59,972 nt of DNA from an uncultured Planctomycetaceae bacterium (GTDB taxonomy: Bacteria > Planctomycetota > Planctomycetia > Planctomycetales > Planctomycetaceae), in contig CAIXQV010000269.1 of the NCBI GenBank assembly GCA_903921605.1, forward strand, positions 1 to 59,972. The letters run 5' to 3'. Below are positions 16,768 through 26,693 of the stretch, one piece after another. The translations under genes and the position numbers were made by a program. Under the pieces are notes generated by a model. The model saw only the letters and a program-made list of their open reading frames with translations, did not search any database and was not told the origin of the DNA. How positions within the stretch are numbered: the stretch's first letter is position 1; each line of letters begins with the position of its first letter.

Positions 16768-18932
16768 CGGACAACGGCAACACCGAGATCCAGAATGACG
16801 ACGATCGGGAACGGTCGCGGCGGCTGAGCCTCCAGGCGAATAAGGCCCCGGCAGAAATCGAAGGCTACTCCATCGTTCGTCGACTTGGGACCGGAGCTTA
16901 CGGAACCGTCTGGCTGGCTCGCGAAGATCGCACGGGCCGCATGGTTGCGGTGAAATTCTATCCTCATCGGCGAGGACTCAACTGGTCGATGCTCAGCCGC
17001 GAAGTTGAAAAACTCGCAGCGGTTTATACGTCTCGCAACATCGTACGCCTGCTGGATGTTGGCTGGACCGCTGAGCCACCTTACTTCGTGATGGAGTATG
17101 TCGAAAACGGTTCGCTGGGAAACTTTCTTGCCCGCGGGCGCATCAGCGTTGAAGAAGCCATCCGGATCACTCGCGAAATTTGCAGTGCACTGATCGATGC
17201 TCATGGTGCAGGAGTTCTGCATTGCGATCTGAAGCCGGACAATGTGCTGCTGGACAATCAACTGCATGCGCGCCTGTGTGACTTTGGCCAGTCACGAATG
17301 TCTCATGAGCAAAGTCCGGCACTGGGGACATTATACTATATGGCTCCGGAACAGGCCGATCTGGAGGCGTTGCCCGATGCGCGATGGGATGTGTATGCGG
17401 TCGGCGCACTTCTGTATCATATGTTGACCGGCGATCCGCCGCATCGCAACGAGGCGACTCAAAGGCGTCTGGAAAAATCGGAGACGCTGGATCAACGCCT
17501 TAAAACTTATCAGCAGATTATTCATTCGTCAGGAGTTCCTTCCGGACATCGAGCCGTTCGAGGAGTCGATCGCAGGCTGGCTGAAATCATAGAGCGGTGT
17601 CTCGCCGTGGCCCCGGGCGATCGTCTTCCAAATGCTCAAGCTGTGCGTGATGAAATGGATGCACGCGACCGTCAGCGAACACGTCGCCCGCTCTTGATGC
17701 TGGGAGTTGTCGCACCAGTGCTGTTGATGGCTGCGATGGTGCCGATTTTTGTCAACGCGCTGACCAGAAATCTTCACGTTACCGAACAACAGATCACCGA
17801 CCGCGCTCTGGAAAGCGATGCTTTGTCTGCGCGACTGCAGGCGGCTGGTCTGGAAGATGAACTCAATGATCGCCTTGATGAACTGGAAAACATAATCGCC
17901 GATCCTCGGTTGTCTTCATCGCTCGAGTTGATGTTTCAACAGAGCAGCGATGATGTCGTGGCACTTGTGTCGGCCGCGAGCGAAGGAATGCCGCTCACCG
18001 CAGAGGACGATGCGAAGCTGAACTGGATGCGGCAACTGGATGCCGCGTGGGAACGCAGTCAGGCGGCTAATGCTCGACGGCATTACGAACAGGACACAAG
18101 CTGGTTTTTGACCAACGCCGATGGCGTCCAGATCTGGCGGCGTGAATACAGCTCATTGACGCTGGCCAAGGCGTTTCGCTACCGCGACTATTTTCACGGG
18201 CGAGGTCTTGACTATCCCGAGGATCAAATTCCAGAGGATGTAAAACCGCTGAGGACGCGTCACGTCAGTGTTGCTTACAAAAGTACGACAACCGATCGGC
18301 AGACTGTGGCGTTAAGTGTTCCGGTGCGCAACTCTGCTGGCGAAGTGATCGGCGTGTTTGCTCGAACGGCGAACCTTGGTGATCTTCAGTCTCGTCTCGG
18401 GCGTCGCATTCAGGATAAAGATGACGACAGCGTGAAACGCATCATCGCGCTGGCGGAGTTTCGTGAATCAGAAAACCTTCGGTTGCTGGACCATCCCTAT
18501 TTGACAGAAGAGTTCGTGAAATCAGCCGAGCAGAAATCTCAGGATGTGGAAGTTCTTGAGAAGCTGACGATGAGCAACGAAACCGTGCTGAGAATTCGGG
18601 AAGAACTGGCAGCAGGAGACGTTGCCGTTCGGAAAGTTGTCAAACTACCAGTCTACCAGGATCCCGTAGGGCAGTTACTGGATGCAAACTCCTCATCCTA
18701 CGCGGGCGAATGGATCGCGGCGCTGGCTCCCGTAGAAGGTACGGGCTGGCTGGTGATTGTCCAGGAGCGTCGGGACGCAGCTCTTCAGCCTGTGCAAACC
18801 ATGGCCGATCGAGCAAGTCGTCAGGCGTGGTTGGCTGTTTTGATTGCTGTTGCCATGATGGCAATGGTTTGGTTCTTCGTATGGCGAGCATTCGGCCGGA
18901 CGAATGCGGTCAAAGTGCGCGCTGCAGAGTAA
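16764..18932 (+). CDS. Receptor-type Ser/Thr kinase with extracytoplasmic Cache-like domain
   Basis: A 722-residue PknB-type (Hanks) kinase if started at the GTG at 16764, which overlaps the stop of the zinc-ribbon gene. TTG at 16737 and GTG at 16746 are further in-frame options. Kinase motifs are all present: Gly loop GTGAYGTVWLARE, VAVKFY with the ATP Lys, HCDLKPDN (catalytic Asp about 155), CDFGQS and YYMAPEQ. A transmembrane helix follows (about 308-335), then an extracytoplasmic alpha/beta region of about 330 residues resembling a double-Cache sensor (phrases GVQIWRREYSS and TVALSVPVRNSAGEVIGVF). A second transmembrane helix lies near the C-terminus (about 683-705). The layout, a cytoplasmic kinase followed by a sensor looped between two helices, suggests ligand-controlled phosphorylation. 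Confidence 0.9.
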   Translation: MTDNGNTEIQNDDDRERSRRLSLQANKAPAEIEGYSIVRRLGTGAYGTVWLAREDRTGRMVAVKFYPHRRGLNWSMLSREVEKLAAVYTSRNIVRLLDVGWTAEPPYFVMEYVENGSLGNFLARGRISVEEAIRITREICSALIDAHGAGVLHCDLKPDNVLLDNQLHARLCDFGQSRMSHEQSPALGTLYYMAPEQADLEALPDARWDVYAVGALLYHMLTGDPPHRNEATQRRLEKSETLDQRLKTYQQIIHSSGVPSGHRAVRGVDRRLAEIIERCLAVAPGDRLPNAQAVRDEMDARDRQRTRRPLLMLGVVAPVLLMAAMVPIFVNALTRNLHVTEQQITDRALESDALSARLQAAGLEDELNDRLDELENIIADPRLSSSLELMFQQSSDDVVALVSAASEGMPLTAEDDAKLNWMRQLDAAWERSQAANARRHYEQDTSWFLTNADGVQIWRREYSSLTLAKAFRYRDYFHGRGLDYPEDQIPEDVKPLRTRHVSVAYKSTTTDRQTVALSVPVRNSAGEVIGVFARTANLGDLQSRLGRRIQDKDDDSVKRIIALAEFRESENLRLLDHPYLTEEFVKSAEQKSQDVEVLEKLTMSNETVLRIREELAAGDVAVRKVVKLPVYQDPVGQLLDANSSSYAGEWIAALAPVEGTGWLVIVQERRDAALQPVQTMADRASRQAWLAVLIAVAMMAMVWFFVWRAFGRTNAVKVRAAE

Positions 18933-19351
18933 TCGAAGAGGATGCAACCCTGGAGGGTGTGAGCCGTGGTTCCGCGACAACTCTCGCTGGCTCGCCTCAA
19001 TGCATTGTTACAGCCAAAAATTGATACACGCAAAAATCGTTGCGGGCAAAAAAAAATCCCGGAAGCAGCGAATCCCAGGGGGGGCGGAGGACTCTAGCTG
19101 CTTCCGGGGGCGATTGGTTGTACTTGTCACTTCTTTGCCGGTCAGTTGTTGACCACTCAGTCGCAACGAGGGGGACAGTATGACGATTCGCAAAACGCGT
19201 CAATACGTGTTCATTCGACGTCTGAAGCAAAAGTTGCGGATTACTCGAAAATCAAGAAACACTGAATAAACACCGGCGGAATCGGCCAGAGCGGGATTCC
19301 CGTCCGATTCCTGGGGCTGATTGCCAGTGGCCTCGGTAACGGTGCCCGCAA
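18933..19351. other. 419-bp interval between convergent genes
   Basis: Holds the minus-strand terminator at 19048-19108 and otherwise nothing recognisable. Short minus-strand frames at 18997-19230 and 19200-19409 have no coding signs. Confidence 0.4.
19048..19108 (-). terminator. Rho-independent terminator, minus strand
   Basis: Read on the minus strand: CCCGGAAGCAGC (19108-19097), a 27-base loop, the exact complement GCTGCTTCCGGG (19069-19058), then A and nine T residues. It lies about 240 bp beyond the stop of the DUF1549/DUF1553 gene at 19352, so that transcript would carry a long 3' tail. Confidence 0.8.
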
Positions 19352-22078
19352 TTATTCTCGGACGATGAATTCGTGCAGATTCAAGACGGCGCTGCAGAGA
19401 CCAGTCCATGCGGCGACCTCGGCTCTCTCCATATTCTCAATCGCAATGGGAGCCAGTCGTTCGGCTGCTGCTGGATTTTCACTCAACAGACGCCGTTGCT
19501 CACTGAGATAATCATTTAGCACTTCGGCTTCTGAATCCGTTGTGTCGCGAGAAACCGCGCGGCGGAAGACCCATTGGATGCGTTCGCTGTCGGTAAGACC
19601 TGGCTGGGTCAGGGCAACTCTAGCCATCGCCTGGGCGGCTTCAAAAAAGACAGGATCGTTCAGCAACGTCAGTGCCTGCAGAGGAGAGTTTGAGCGATCA
19701 CGGCGCGTGCAACTGGCATTCGCTGGTGGAGCATCAAACGTCACGTTCTGTGCGAAAGGAGATAACCGCTGAAGCCACGTGTAGAGACCTCTTCGATACC
19801 GATCCGCGCCTTCACTTGTTTGCCAGACGTTGGAAAATCCTTCTTTTGCGACGATCTCTGGTTGAGGAGGAAACACGCTCGGTCCACCAACGCGGCTTTC
19901 TAAAAGACCACTGGCGTACAACATCGCGTCTCGCACCTGATCGGATGAAAATCTCAAAGGCATCTGTCGAGCCAACAGCCGGTTCTGCGGATCGGTCGCG
20001 ACTAACTCGGGCCTGGCAACAGAAGATTGACGATATGTCGCCGACGTGACGATCAGGCGATGCATCTGCTTAACACTCCAGCCGCGATTCATGAACTCCG
20101 CCGCCAGCCAGTCCAGCAATTCCGGATGACTGGGCTTCTGACCTCGGAGACCAAAATCATCCGATGGATCCACCAGACCTCGCCCAAAGAACTCCTGCCA
20201 CATGCGATTCACCACGACTCGCGCGGTGAGAGGATTCTCTTTCGACACCAGCCACCGCGCCAGATCGAGTCGGTCGATGGGCTGCGGAGGCTGAGCTTTC
20301 TCATCAGACACGCTGGCCAGACCCTGAGTATTCGATTGCAACCATCGCGGAATATCAGCCTGCACCAGTTCAGCGGGAACTCGAAAGTCGCCGCGCGTAT
20401 GAATATGCACCGGCCGTGCATGTCGAGCTTGTCGCACCGTTGGCGCACGCGTGGGCCATGGGACAGATTTTATTAGTTCTTCCAGTTGAGGTGTCAGCGT
20501 GGAGAGTTTCAGTTCTGCAAACTTCGGATCATCAATGATGGATCCTCGAGCCAGAAAGTAGTCCTGCAGACGATCCTTTTCATCCAGAGTTCTCTGGTCC
20601 CAGGGAGTCTGCGCGATAACACAACCCTCAAGCTGCCCTTCGCCCAATTCTCCGCCCCAGATCAGGCCCAGAACTTCCCACTGACGATCCCATGTCGGGG
20701 AAACGCCTGGATGAGCTACGGCTTCCTGCATGCGGACTTCCCAGCGTTTCTGGAGTTCATCAAGGCCCGGCTGGAATGGCGCCACCAGCGTGTCGCGTTT
20801 CTCGCGATATTCTGCAAAGGCCGCCTCAAACGCAGCTTGTTCGCCGGGAAGCGGCAGTGGAAGATTGACCTCGTCGGCCTGATCAAGCACCGCGTAGAGC
20901 TGAAAGAATTCTTTCTGAGTCAGCGGATCATATTTGTGATCGTGACAGCGCGAACATCCCACCGTCAGACCGAGCCATGCCGTTCCAACAGTCCTGGTGC
21001 GATCCACGATTTGTTCCACTCGATACTCTTCCAGATCTGCTCCGCCTTCGCGATTGCTGAGCGTGTTACGTAGAAATCCAGTTGCCAGAAGTTGTTCCTG
21101 AGTGGGCTGGGGCAATAGATCGCCTGCCAATTGTTCGATCGTAAATTGATCGAAAGGCAAGTCGCGGTTGAGAGCATCGATCAGCCACTGACGATAACGC
21201 CATGCCACCGGACGTTTTTGATCCGTCAGATAACCGTCGGTGTCGGCAAAGTGACAAAGATCCAGCCACGGGCGAGCCCATCGTTCACCGTAAGCAGGAA
21301 GCGACAATAGCCGATCAACTTCTCGCTCATACGCATCCGGGGCTGAGTCATTAAGAAATCGACTGACATCGTCGGGTGCCGGTGGTAATCCTGTGAGATC
21401 CAGCGTCACTCGCCGCAACAATGTGACGCGATCAGCTTCAGGGGCCGGAGTGAACTTCTGTTGCTCAAGTCCTGACAAGATGAACGCATCAATCTCGTTC
21501 TTTGTTTGATTATCATGGACGACGTTTGGAACTGGCGGAGCCTTCACCGCCTTGAACGCCCAGTGTTCGCGGGCGGCAGCCTGAGGTGACTGCAGAACAG
21601 ATTTCTCCGGCCAACGAGCGCCGTCGGAGAGCCACCGCTTCAATCTGGTTAGCTGCTCGGAATTCAATCGCGAACCTTCGGGAGGCATGCGATGTTCTTC
21701 ATCAGGGCCAGCCGTGACCCGAATCCAGAGCGAACTTTTCTCGGGCTCGGTTGCATTAAACGCGGCTCCCGAGTCGCCGCCTTGCTGCCATGTCGTCTTA
21801 GATGTCAAACCGAGCCCGCCGCTCGGCGATTCCGCATGACAACTCAGGCATCGATCTCTGAAGAGCGGTGCAATGTCTTTATCGAAGTCGACAGGCACCA
21901 GATCCTGTGCGCGGGCACTTGAAGCACAGGTAAATGCGAAGAGCATGGGCAGTAGCAGCAGAAAGAGTCGCTGCGGCGTGTGATTGCTGTCGCTGGCGGT
22001 ACGAGATTTGGTCGAAGTATCGACCGAATTCAGGTCTGCGAGGCATTCGGGGGACGTCAGCAGTGGCCAGCTTTGCAT
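19352..22078 (-). CDS. PSCyt1-DUF1549-DUF1553 secreted protein
   Basis: A 908-residue protein. The signal peptide lies at residues about 38-58 (RLFLLLLPMLFAFTCASSARA), preceded by a long leader that suggests the true start may be later than the ATG at 22078. No better start codon with a ribosome site is visible, however. The PSCyt1 domain follows, with heme motif CLSCH (Cys77, Cys80, His81), then DUF1549 (about 185-400, with CSRCHDHKYDP) and DUF1553 (about 600-900, with RVVVNRMWQEFFG and YRQSSVARPEL). It is exported and may bind heme c. Unlike the first locus in this window, no DUF1501 gene accompanies it. Biochemical role unknown. Confidence 0.9.
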   Translation of the reverse strand: MQSWPLLTSPECLADLNSVDTSTKSRTASDSNHTPQRLFLLLLPMLFAFTCASSARAQDLVPVDFDKDIAPLFRDRCLSCHAESPSGGLGLTSKTTWQQGGDSGAAFNATEPEKSSLWIRVTAGPDEEHRMPPEGSRLNSEQLTRLKRWLSDGARWPEKSVLQSPQAAAREHWAFKAVKAPPVPNVVHDNQTKNEIDAFILSGLEQQKFTPAPEADRVTLLRRVTLDLTGLPPAPDDVSRFLNDSAPDAYEREVDRLLSLPAYGERWARPWLDLCHFADTDGYLTDQKRPVAWRYRQWLIDALNRDLPFDQFTIEQLAGDLLPQPTQEQLLATGFLRNTLSNREGGADLEEYRVEQIVDRTRTVGTAWLGLTVGCSRCHDHKYDPLTQKEFFQLYAVLDQADEVNLPLPLPGEQAAFEAAFAEYREKRDTLVAPFQPGLDELQKRWEVRMQEAVAHPGVSPTWDRQWEVLGLIWGGELGEGQLEGCVIAQTPWDQRTLDEKDRLQDYFLARGSIIDDPKFAELKLSTLTPQLEELIKSVPWPTRAPTVRQARHARPVHIHTRGDFRVPAELVQADIPRWLQSNTQGLASVSDEKAQPPQPIDRLDLARWLVSKENPLTARVVVNRMWQEFFGRGLVDPSDDFGLRGQKPSHPELLDWLAAEFMNRGWSVKQMHRLIVTSATYRQSSVARPELVATDPQNRLLARQMPLRFSSDQVRDAMLYASGLLESRVGGPSVFPPQPEIVAKEGFSNVWQTSEGADRYRRGLYTWLQRLSPFAQNVTFDAPPANASCTRRDRSNSPLQALTLLNDPVFFEAAQAMARVALTQPGLTDSERIQWVFRRAVSRDTTDSEAEVLNDYLSEQRRLLSENPAAAERLAPIAIENMERAEVAAWTGLCSAVLNLHEFIVRE

Positions 22079-22389
22079 CGCGGGGCCTCATTGGAAGCAG
22101 CGGAATCATCCTGAAGCACCAACGATGACCAAACAGTTGCCAGTCGTGAGTGTCTCAGGTCAAGAAGTCCGTGTTGTGCCCCAATGCGATAGGAATTTCA
22201 ACTGATGCTCAGGTGTTTAGGCACCGGATAGAGGTCTCTGCCTTTCCTTCGGTTGGGGCATACAGTCTCGCATGGAGCCGTGATTCCACTGAGCATTGTT
22301 CGACGGAGGCGAACTCCAGCAGTGGTGAATCATGGCTCCGAGCAGCCTCTCTGGCGAGGCTGCTGCCTTCTCATTTAAGTCGCAAGCAG
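22079..22389. other. 311-bp intergenic region
   Basis: Lies upstream of the DUF1549/DUF1553 gene and downstream of the MCP gene, both on the minus strand. Contains the hairpin at 22341-22364. No gene or clear promoter seen. Confidence 0.4.
22341..22364 (-). terminator. Hairpin after the MCP gene
   Basis: AGCAGCCTC (22341-22349) and GAGGCTGCT (22356-22364) form an exact 9-bp stem with a 6-base loop, 26 bp beyond the MCP stop codon. No T-tract follows on the minus strand, so termination strength is uncertain. Confidence 0.5.
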
Positions 22390-24039
22390 CTAGGCCGCAC
22401 AGTAGGCCCCTGTCACGATGTTTGTCACCGTATCGGCAGCACTGGAAGTTTCCTGAACGCAGCGAGAAATATCCCCCGTGGCCAGGCTTTGTTCTTCGGC
22501 AGCGCGGGCAATCTCCTGATTGACAGCATCAACTTCGCGAATGACCTGAAAGATTTGGCTGATATCGTTCACTGTCGCGTCCGTTGCTGTTCGCATTTCG
22601 TCCAGGCGAGAACGAATTTCACGAGTCGCATCGCTGGTCTGGCGAGCGAGAGCCTTGACTTCATTCGCCACAACTGCGAATCCTTTGCCTGATTCGCCAG
22701 CTCGAGCGGCTTCGATCGTTGCATTCAGAGCCAGCAAGTTGGTTTTTCCGGCGATGCTTTCAATCAGAGCGACAACCCCGTTAATCTGGTCGGCAGCGTG
22801 TCCGAGGCTGGTGATGCTGTTGCGACCTCGGTCTGCCACATCGGAAGCTCCGCGAGAAACCGCTGCCGCTCGTTCGGTGCTGCTCGCGATGCCACTGATC
22901 GAGTAGGTAAGTTCTGTAATCGCAGTCGCTGAAGTATTGGTTGTGGAGCGAAGAATTTCGATCGCGGCTTCGATTGGAGCGGCGACGGCTTTGCTACCCT
23001 TGAGTCCAACATAGAATCCAACGACGATGGTTGCAATCAGCGGGACCAGAATGGCCAGGGCAGAGATCAGTTTGGCCCAGCTTACGGACGCGGTGATTTC
23101 TCCGACGTAGTCATCGGCCAGGCTTTCGACCTTCTCCGTTTCGTCAACAGCAATCAGTGCCGCTGCATCATACTTCTGCTTCGTTTCCTGCAACTTCAGA
23201 TAGCTGTCGATGTATTGGTCCATCAAAGTGGTGACTTTGGCAAACTCTGCTCGACAGACGTCAGACATTCGCTGGCCGTCGAATTTTCCTTCAAGCTGAT
23301 CAGCAGCAAAGTTTTTGTCGAACGTGCCGGTCGCCAGCATTTCGTTCATCGCGTCAGAATGGAATGCTCGGGAGTCTTCTATTTCCTTGCGACAGCGTTC
23401 CGGATCCTGTCCTGCTGTCAATTGTTCGAGGAAGAACAACTGCGTCAGGAATCCAATGCTGGATTCCATGCCACCATCAGCAGCTGCCCATTTCAGAGCC
23501 AGGCCGCTGTTCCAGGTAATTGGCTTTTCCGGATCCGACTCGATTTCGTCAACCTGAGCATCGCCGAGAGCTTCCAGGACTTCACTGACGGAAATGAATA
23601 ACTCAGCCTGTGTCTTAAAGTCTGCCTTGGCTGCTTCGAAGGTATGATGAGTATCCTGAAGCTCGGCCATGGTGGTCTCATAGACCTTAAGAGAATCGTG
23701 TAACGGCTTTAGTTGTACCTTAGACATGACGCCCGCGTCTTCGACTCGCTTCAACTGTTCTTTGGCCCGGTCTTGATACTCCGACATGCGTTTCTTGTTG
23801 CGTTCGACATCAACGTTGTGAATGATTTCACAGTTGGCAATGATCTGCCCCTGAATGCTGATAGCGGCATTCATCGCGCCGTCGGCCGTGCTCCAGGCCG
23901 GACCAGAGAGTTTGGTCAACAATCGCCCCAGTGAATAGATTCCGCCCCCGCCAGCTGCTCCACAAATCAGCACCAGAACTCCAACGACAACATAACCAAC
24001 GGCCATTCGCTTCCAAAGTGGCAGATTCTCGAGTTTCAT
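22390..24039 (-). CDS. Methyl-accepting chemotaxis protein
   Basis: A 549-residue chemoreceptor. A transmembrane helix lies at about 13-38. A periplasmic helical sensor region follows (about 40-310, 4-helix-bundle character). A second transmembrane helix lies at about 313-340 ([22 protein letters not shown]). The cytoplasmic signalling hairpin has the tip signature [20 protein letters not shown] and [16 protein letters not shown] full HAMP domain is not evident: the stretch between the second helix and the hairpin is short. There is no C-terminal CheR-binding pentapeptide. Che genes are not nearby, so it must feed an array encoded elsewhere. The ligand is unknown. Confidence 0.93.
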   Translation of the reverse strand: MKLENLPLWKRMAVGYVVVGVLVLICGAAGGGGIYSLGRLLTKLSGPAWSTADGAMNAAISIQGQIIANCEIIHNVDVERNKKRMSEYQDRAKEQLKRVEDAGVMSKVQLKPLHDSLKVYETTMAELQDTHHTFEAAKADFKTQAELFISVSEVLEALGDAQVDEIESDPEKPITWNSGLALKWAAADGGMESSIGFLTQLFFLEQLTAGQDPERCRKEIEDSRAFHSDAMNEMLATGTFDKNFAADQLEGKFDGQRMSDVCRAEFAKVTTLMDQYIDSYLKLQETKQKYDAAALIAVDETEKVESLADDYVGEITASVSWAKLISALAILVPLIATIVVGFYVGLKGSKAVAAPIEAAIEILRSTTNTSATAITELTYSISGIASSTERAAAVSRGASDVADRGRNSITSLGHAADQINGVVALIESIAGKTNLLALNATIEAARAGESGKGFAVVANEVKALARQTSDATREIRSRLDEMRTATDATVNDISQIFQVIREVDAVNQEIARAAEEQSLATGDISRCVQETSSAADTVTNIVTGAYCAA

Positions 24040-24263
24040 GTCTGTCTCTTGACCGGATAAGGACGTCGACGATTGGGAAAGGGCATCAGACGTTGATGGA
24101 AATCAACTCATGCTGAGCAGCTATCGAAGTTGCTGCGGCTAACTGACCGTTTTTCTTGCCGTACGGGTGGGCGACTCGGGGGTTTCCGGGAGACGGCGAA
24201 GATTGTTCCGGTCGGGGCGATTGCAGCGAGCGCGAGAATTCACTTAGAGCCGATCCCGGAGTC

Positions 24264-25388
24264 TCATAAAAGCGCATTCAGTAGCTCATCGTACTGTTCA
24301 ATACACGTGCTCCAGTGGTGATGCTCCGCCACGTGGCTGCGAGCAGTGCGAGACATTAGCGCGGCGACAGCGTTATTCTGCAGGATTTCACCCAGAGCGT
24401 TCGCCAGTGCGTTGATATCACCTCGGGGAACAAGTCGTCCTGTGAGGTGATCCCGAATGAGTTCATGGCTGCCATCAACGGCGGTGGCCACAACCGGCAA
24501 TCCCGCAGCTTGAGCCTCCATGATCACGTTGGGTAAACCTTCCCAGTGCGATGCCAGCACCAGAGCATTTGCCGACTTCATCAGCCTCCAGACATCAGGG
24601 CGCCAGCCGGGAAGTTGTACTGAGTGGTGCAGTCCAAGTTCATCGACTCGACGCTGGAGTTCCGGCCGTAATTCGCCTTCGCCGATAAACAACAATCTGG
24701 CCCGCAATTTCAGTTCGGGAAAACTCGAAAGCATCAGGTGGAAGGCTTCAAGTGCATCAAGAGGAGCTTTCTGTTTTGAGAGCCGTCCCACGCATAGGAT
24801 GACTTGGTCGTCAGGCTTGCACCCCATCTCGCTGCGAGTCGCAGGGACGGCCGCATCGATTGCTTCCAGATCAACACCATTGAGAATGGTCATCATGCGA
24901 TCGGGATCAATCTGACAGATGTTTCGATGCAGCTCACCGACTGATTGACTGACGGCCACATAACGATCCACCATGCCTTTCGTGAGCCGCTCGGGAAGTC
25001 TGACAACCAAACGCCGATCAGCGACTCTGATTCCGCACACGATCCGGCGTACGCCCGCGAGACGACCTGCAATTCGCCCCACCAGATTTGCCTGATGGAG
25101 AAAGGTCAACAACACGTCGGCTGGCCGACAAAGGAGTTCTCGACGCAGTCGCCAAATCGCACGAACATCAAGCAGACCGCCAGCCTGCAAGGCCGAGACT
25201 TCAATGTTGGCAGCTTCCAGCAGAGTTGCCAGTGGTCCGGCATCTCGCAAGCTGACGACACGGACATCCCAGCCAAGATTCTGCAGGCCAATCGCCACGC
25301 GCACGAAGGCTTTCTCAGCCCCACCGACATCAAGTTCGGTGATCACCATCGTCAGTCGGCGAGATTGTGTGGGAGGGCTGAGGGACAT
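24264..25388 (-). CDS. GT4-family glycosyltransferase
   Basis: A 374-residue GT-B fold glycosyltransferase. The N-terminal domain has the glycine motif ELDVGGAEKAFVRVA (about 18-32). The C-terminal nucleotide-sugar domain has VGRLSKQKAPLDALEAF and the EX7E element in SHWEGLPNVIMEAQAAGLP (about 290-308). It would transfer a sugar from an NDP-sugar to a lipid or polysaccharide acceptor in the cytoplasm. It begins 29 bp after the stop of tdh on the same strand and is probably co-transcribed with it, although no functional link is obvious. Donor and acceptor cannot be inferred. Confidence 0.92.
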   Translation of the reverse strand: MSLSPPTQSRRLTMVITELDVGGAEKAFVRVAIGLQNLGWDVRVVSLRDAGPLATLLEAANIEVSALQAGGLLDVRAIWRLRRELLCRPADVLLTFLHQANLVGRIAGRLAGVRRIVCGIRVADRRLVVRLPERLTKGMVDRYVAVSQSVGELHRNICQIDPDRMMTILNGVDLEAIDAAVPATRSEMGCKPDDQVILCVGRLSKQKAPLDALEAFHLMLSSFPELKLRARLLFIGEGELRPELQRRVDELGLHHSVQLPGWRPDVWRLMKSANALVLASHWEGLPNVIMEAQAAGLPVVATAVDGSHELIRDHLTGRLVPRGDINALANALGEILQNNAVAALMSRTARSHVAEHHHWSTCIEQYDELLNALL

Positions 25389-25417
25389 GAAGAAGACTCA
25401 CGACAGAAATTGATCAC

Positions 25418-26443
25418 TCAGGACCACTTCAAAATGACCTTGCCGGACTGTCCGGATCGCATCGCTTCGAAGCCTTTTTCAAATTCCGTGTAATGCAGAC
25501 GATGAGTAATCACCGGGCTTATATCCAGTCCGCTCTGCAGCATCACGGACATTTTGTACCAGGTTTCGTACATCTCTCGACCGTAAATGCCGTGAATCGT
25601 CAGCATGTTGAAGACCACTATATTCCAGTCGATGGAAATATCTTCTGAGGGAATCCCCAGCATCGCAATCTTTCCGCCGTGCGCCATATTTGTCAGCATG
25701 CTGCGAAATGCGGCGGGATTACCTGACATTTCGAGGCCTACATCGAAACCCTCCACCATCCCCAGCTCAAGCTGAACGTCTTCAAGTTTTTCGTGACGAA
25801 CGTCAACGACTCGGGTTGCTCCGAGCTTCTTTGCCAGTTCCAGTCGCCAGGGGTTCACGTCCGTCACCACAACGAATCGTGCGCCGGCATGACGAACGAC
25901 GGCCGCAGCCATCAAACCAATCGGCCCGGCGCCAGTGATCAGAACGTCTTCACCCAGGACAGGGAAAGCCAGAGCTGTATGCACTGCGTTACCAAACGGA
26001 TCGAAGATCGACGCAATATCGCGATCGATGCTGTCATGATGATGCCAGACATTGGTCATCGGTAGAGCAATGTATTCGGCGAACGCTCCCGGGCGATTGA
26101 CGCCGATGCCCTGCGTCTTTGGGCAAAGATGACGACGCCCGGCCAGGCAGTTTCGACAGCGACCGCAAACAACGTGGCCTTCTCCACTGACGATTTCGCC
26201 CGGATGAAAGTCGACCACATTCGAGCCCACAGCGACGATCTCACCGACGAATTCGTGACCAACTGTCATCGGAACCGGGATTGTTTTCCGAGCCCAAGCG
26301 TCCCATTCATAGATGTGCACATCGGTTCCGCAGATCCCCGTGCGATCCACTTTGATCAGAACATCGTTGACGCCGACGGTTGGCTCGGGAACGTCTTCCA
26401 GCCAAAGCCCCTTTTCGGAGTGTCGCTTAACCAGAGCCTTCAT
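25418..26443 (-). CDS. tdh: L-threonine 3-dehydrogenase
   Basis: A 341-residue zinc-dependent medium-chain dehydrogenase, the same length as E. coli Tdh and very close to it in recalled sequence. The start at 26443 has AGGAGG eight bases upstream; the frame remains open to 26512 but this start is clear. Visible motifs are [13 protein letters not shown] (catalytic Zn Cys), VGHEFVGE, the structural zinc knuckle [37 protein letters not shown], the NAD-binding [17 protein letters not shown] and [14 protein letters not shown]. It oxidises L-threonine to 2-amino-3-oxobutyrate with NAD+. The usual next enzyme, 2-amino-3-ketobutyrate CoA ligase (kbl), is not in the window. It is divergent from an XRE-cupin regulator. 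Confidence 0.96.
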   Translation of the reverse strand: MKALVKRHSEKGLWLEDVPEPTVGVNDVLIKVDRTGICGTDVHIYEWDAWARKTIPVPMTVGHEFVGEIVAVGSNVVDFHPGEIVSGEGHVVCGRCRNCLAGRRHLCPKTQGIGVNRPGAFAEYIALPMTNVWHHHDSIDRDIASIFDPFGNAVHTALAFPVLGEDVLITGAGPIGLMAAAVVRHAGARFVVVTDVNPWRLELAKKLGATRVVDVRHEKLEDVQLELGMVEGFDVGLEMSGNPAAFRSMLTNMAHGGKIAMLGIPSEDISIDWNIVVFNMLTIHGIYGREMYETWYKMSVMLQSGLDISPVITHRLHYTEFEKGFEAMRSGQSGKVILKWS

Positions 26444-26571
26444 TGGGAGATCCTCCTGGTGGATTGAATATAGTGGATGTCTTGTGCAGTATACTAGATT
26501 ACCGCTGTCCACTTTGCAAGACGTGTTTCCATTATCGTGGAACTTGTTGTAGAGTTCAGCTCACCGCCGGT

Positions 26572-26641
26572 GTTTTCGTTTACCGGCGTGCCGCAGGTGA
26601 ATTAGGGCAACGACGCGTGCGAGTTGCCGTTAAGCGAAAAC
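26572..26641. repeat. REP-like dispersed element, copy C (palindromic)
   Basis: A 70-bp element whose ends GTTTTCGTTTACCGGC and GCCGTTAAGCGAAAAC are inverted copies with two mismatches. Its right part, read on the minus strand, is CGCTTAACGGCAA..CGCA.GCGTCGTTGCCC, nearly the same as copy B at 30338. It lies between tdh and the XRE-cupin gene, 53 bp before the latter. Confidence 0.6.
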
Positions 26642-26693
26642 ACTGCCCCATTTTTTCTTCATTTGTGTGGCATCTACAAAGAAGTCTCTTTTT

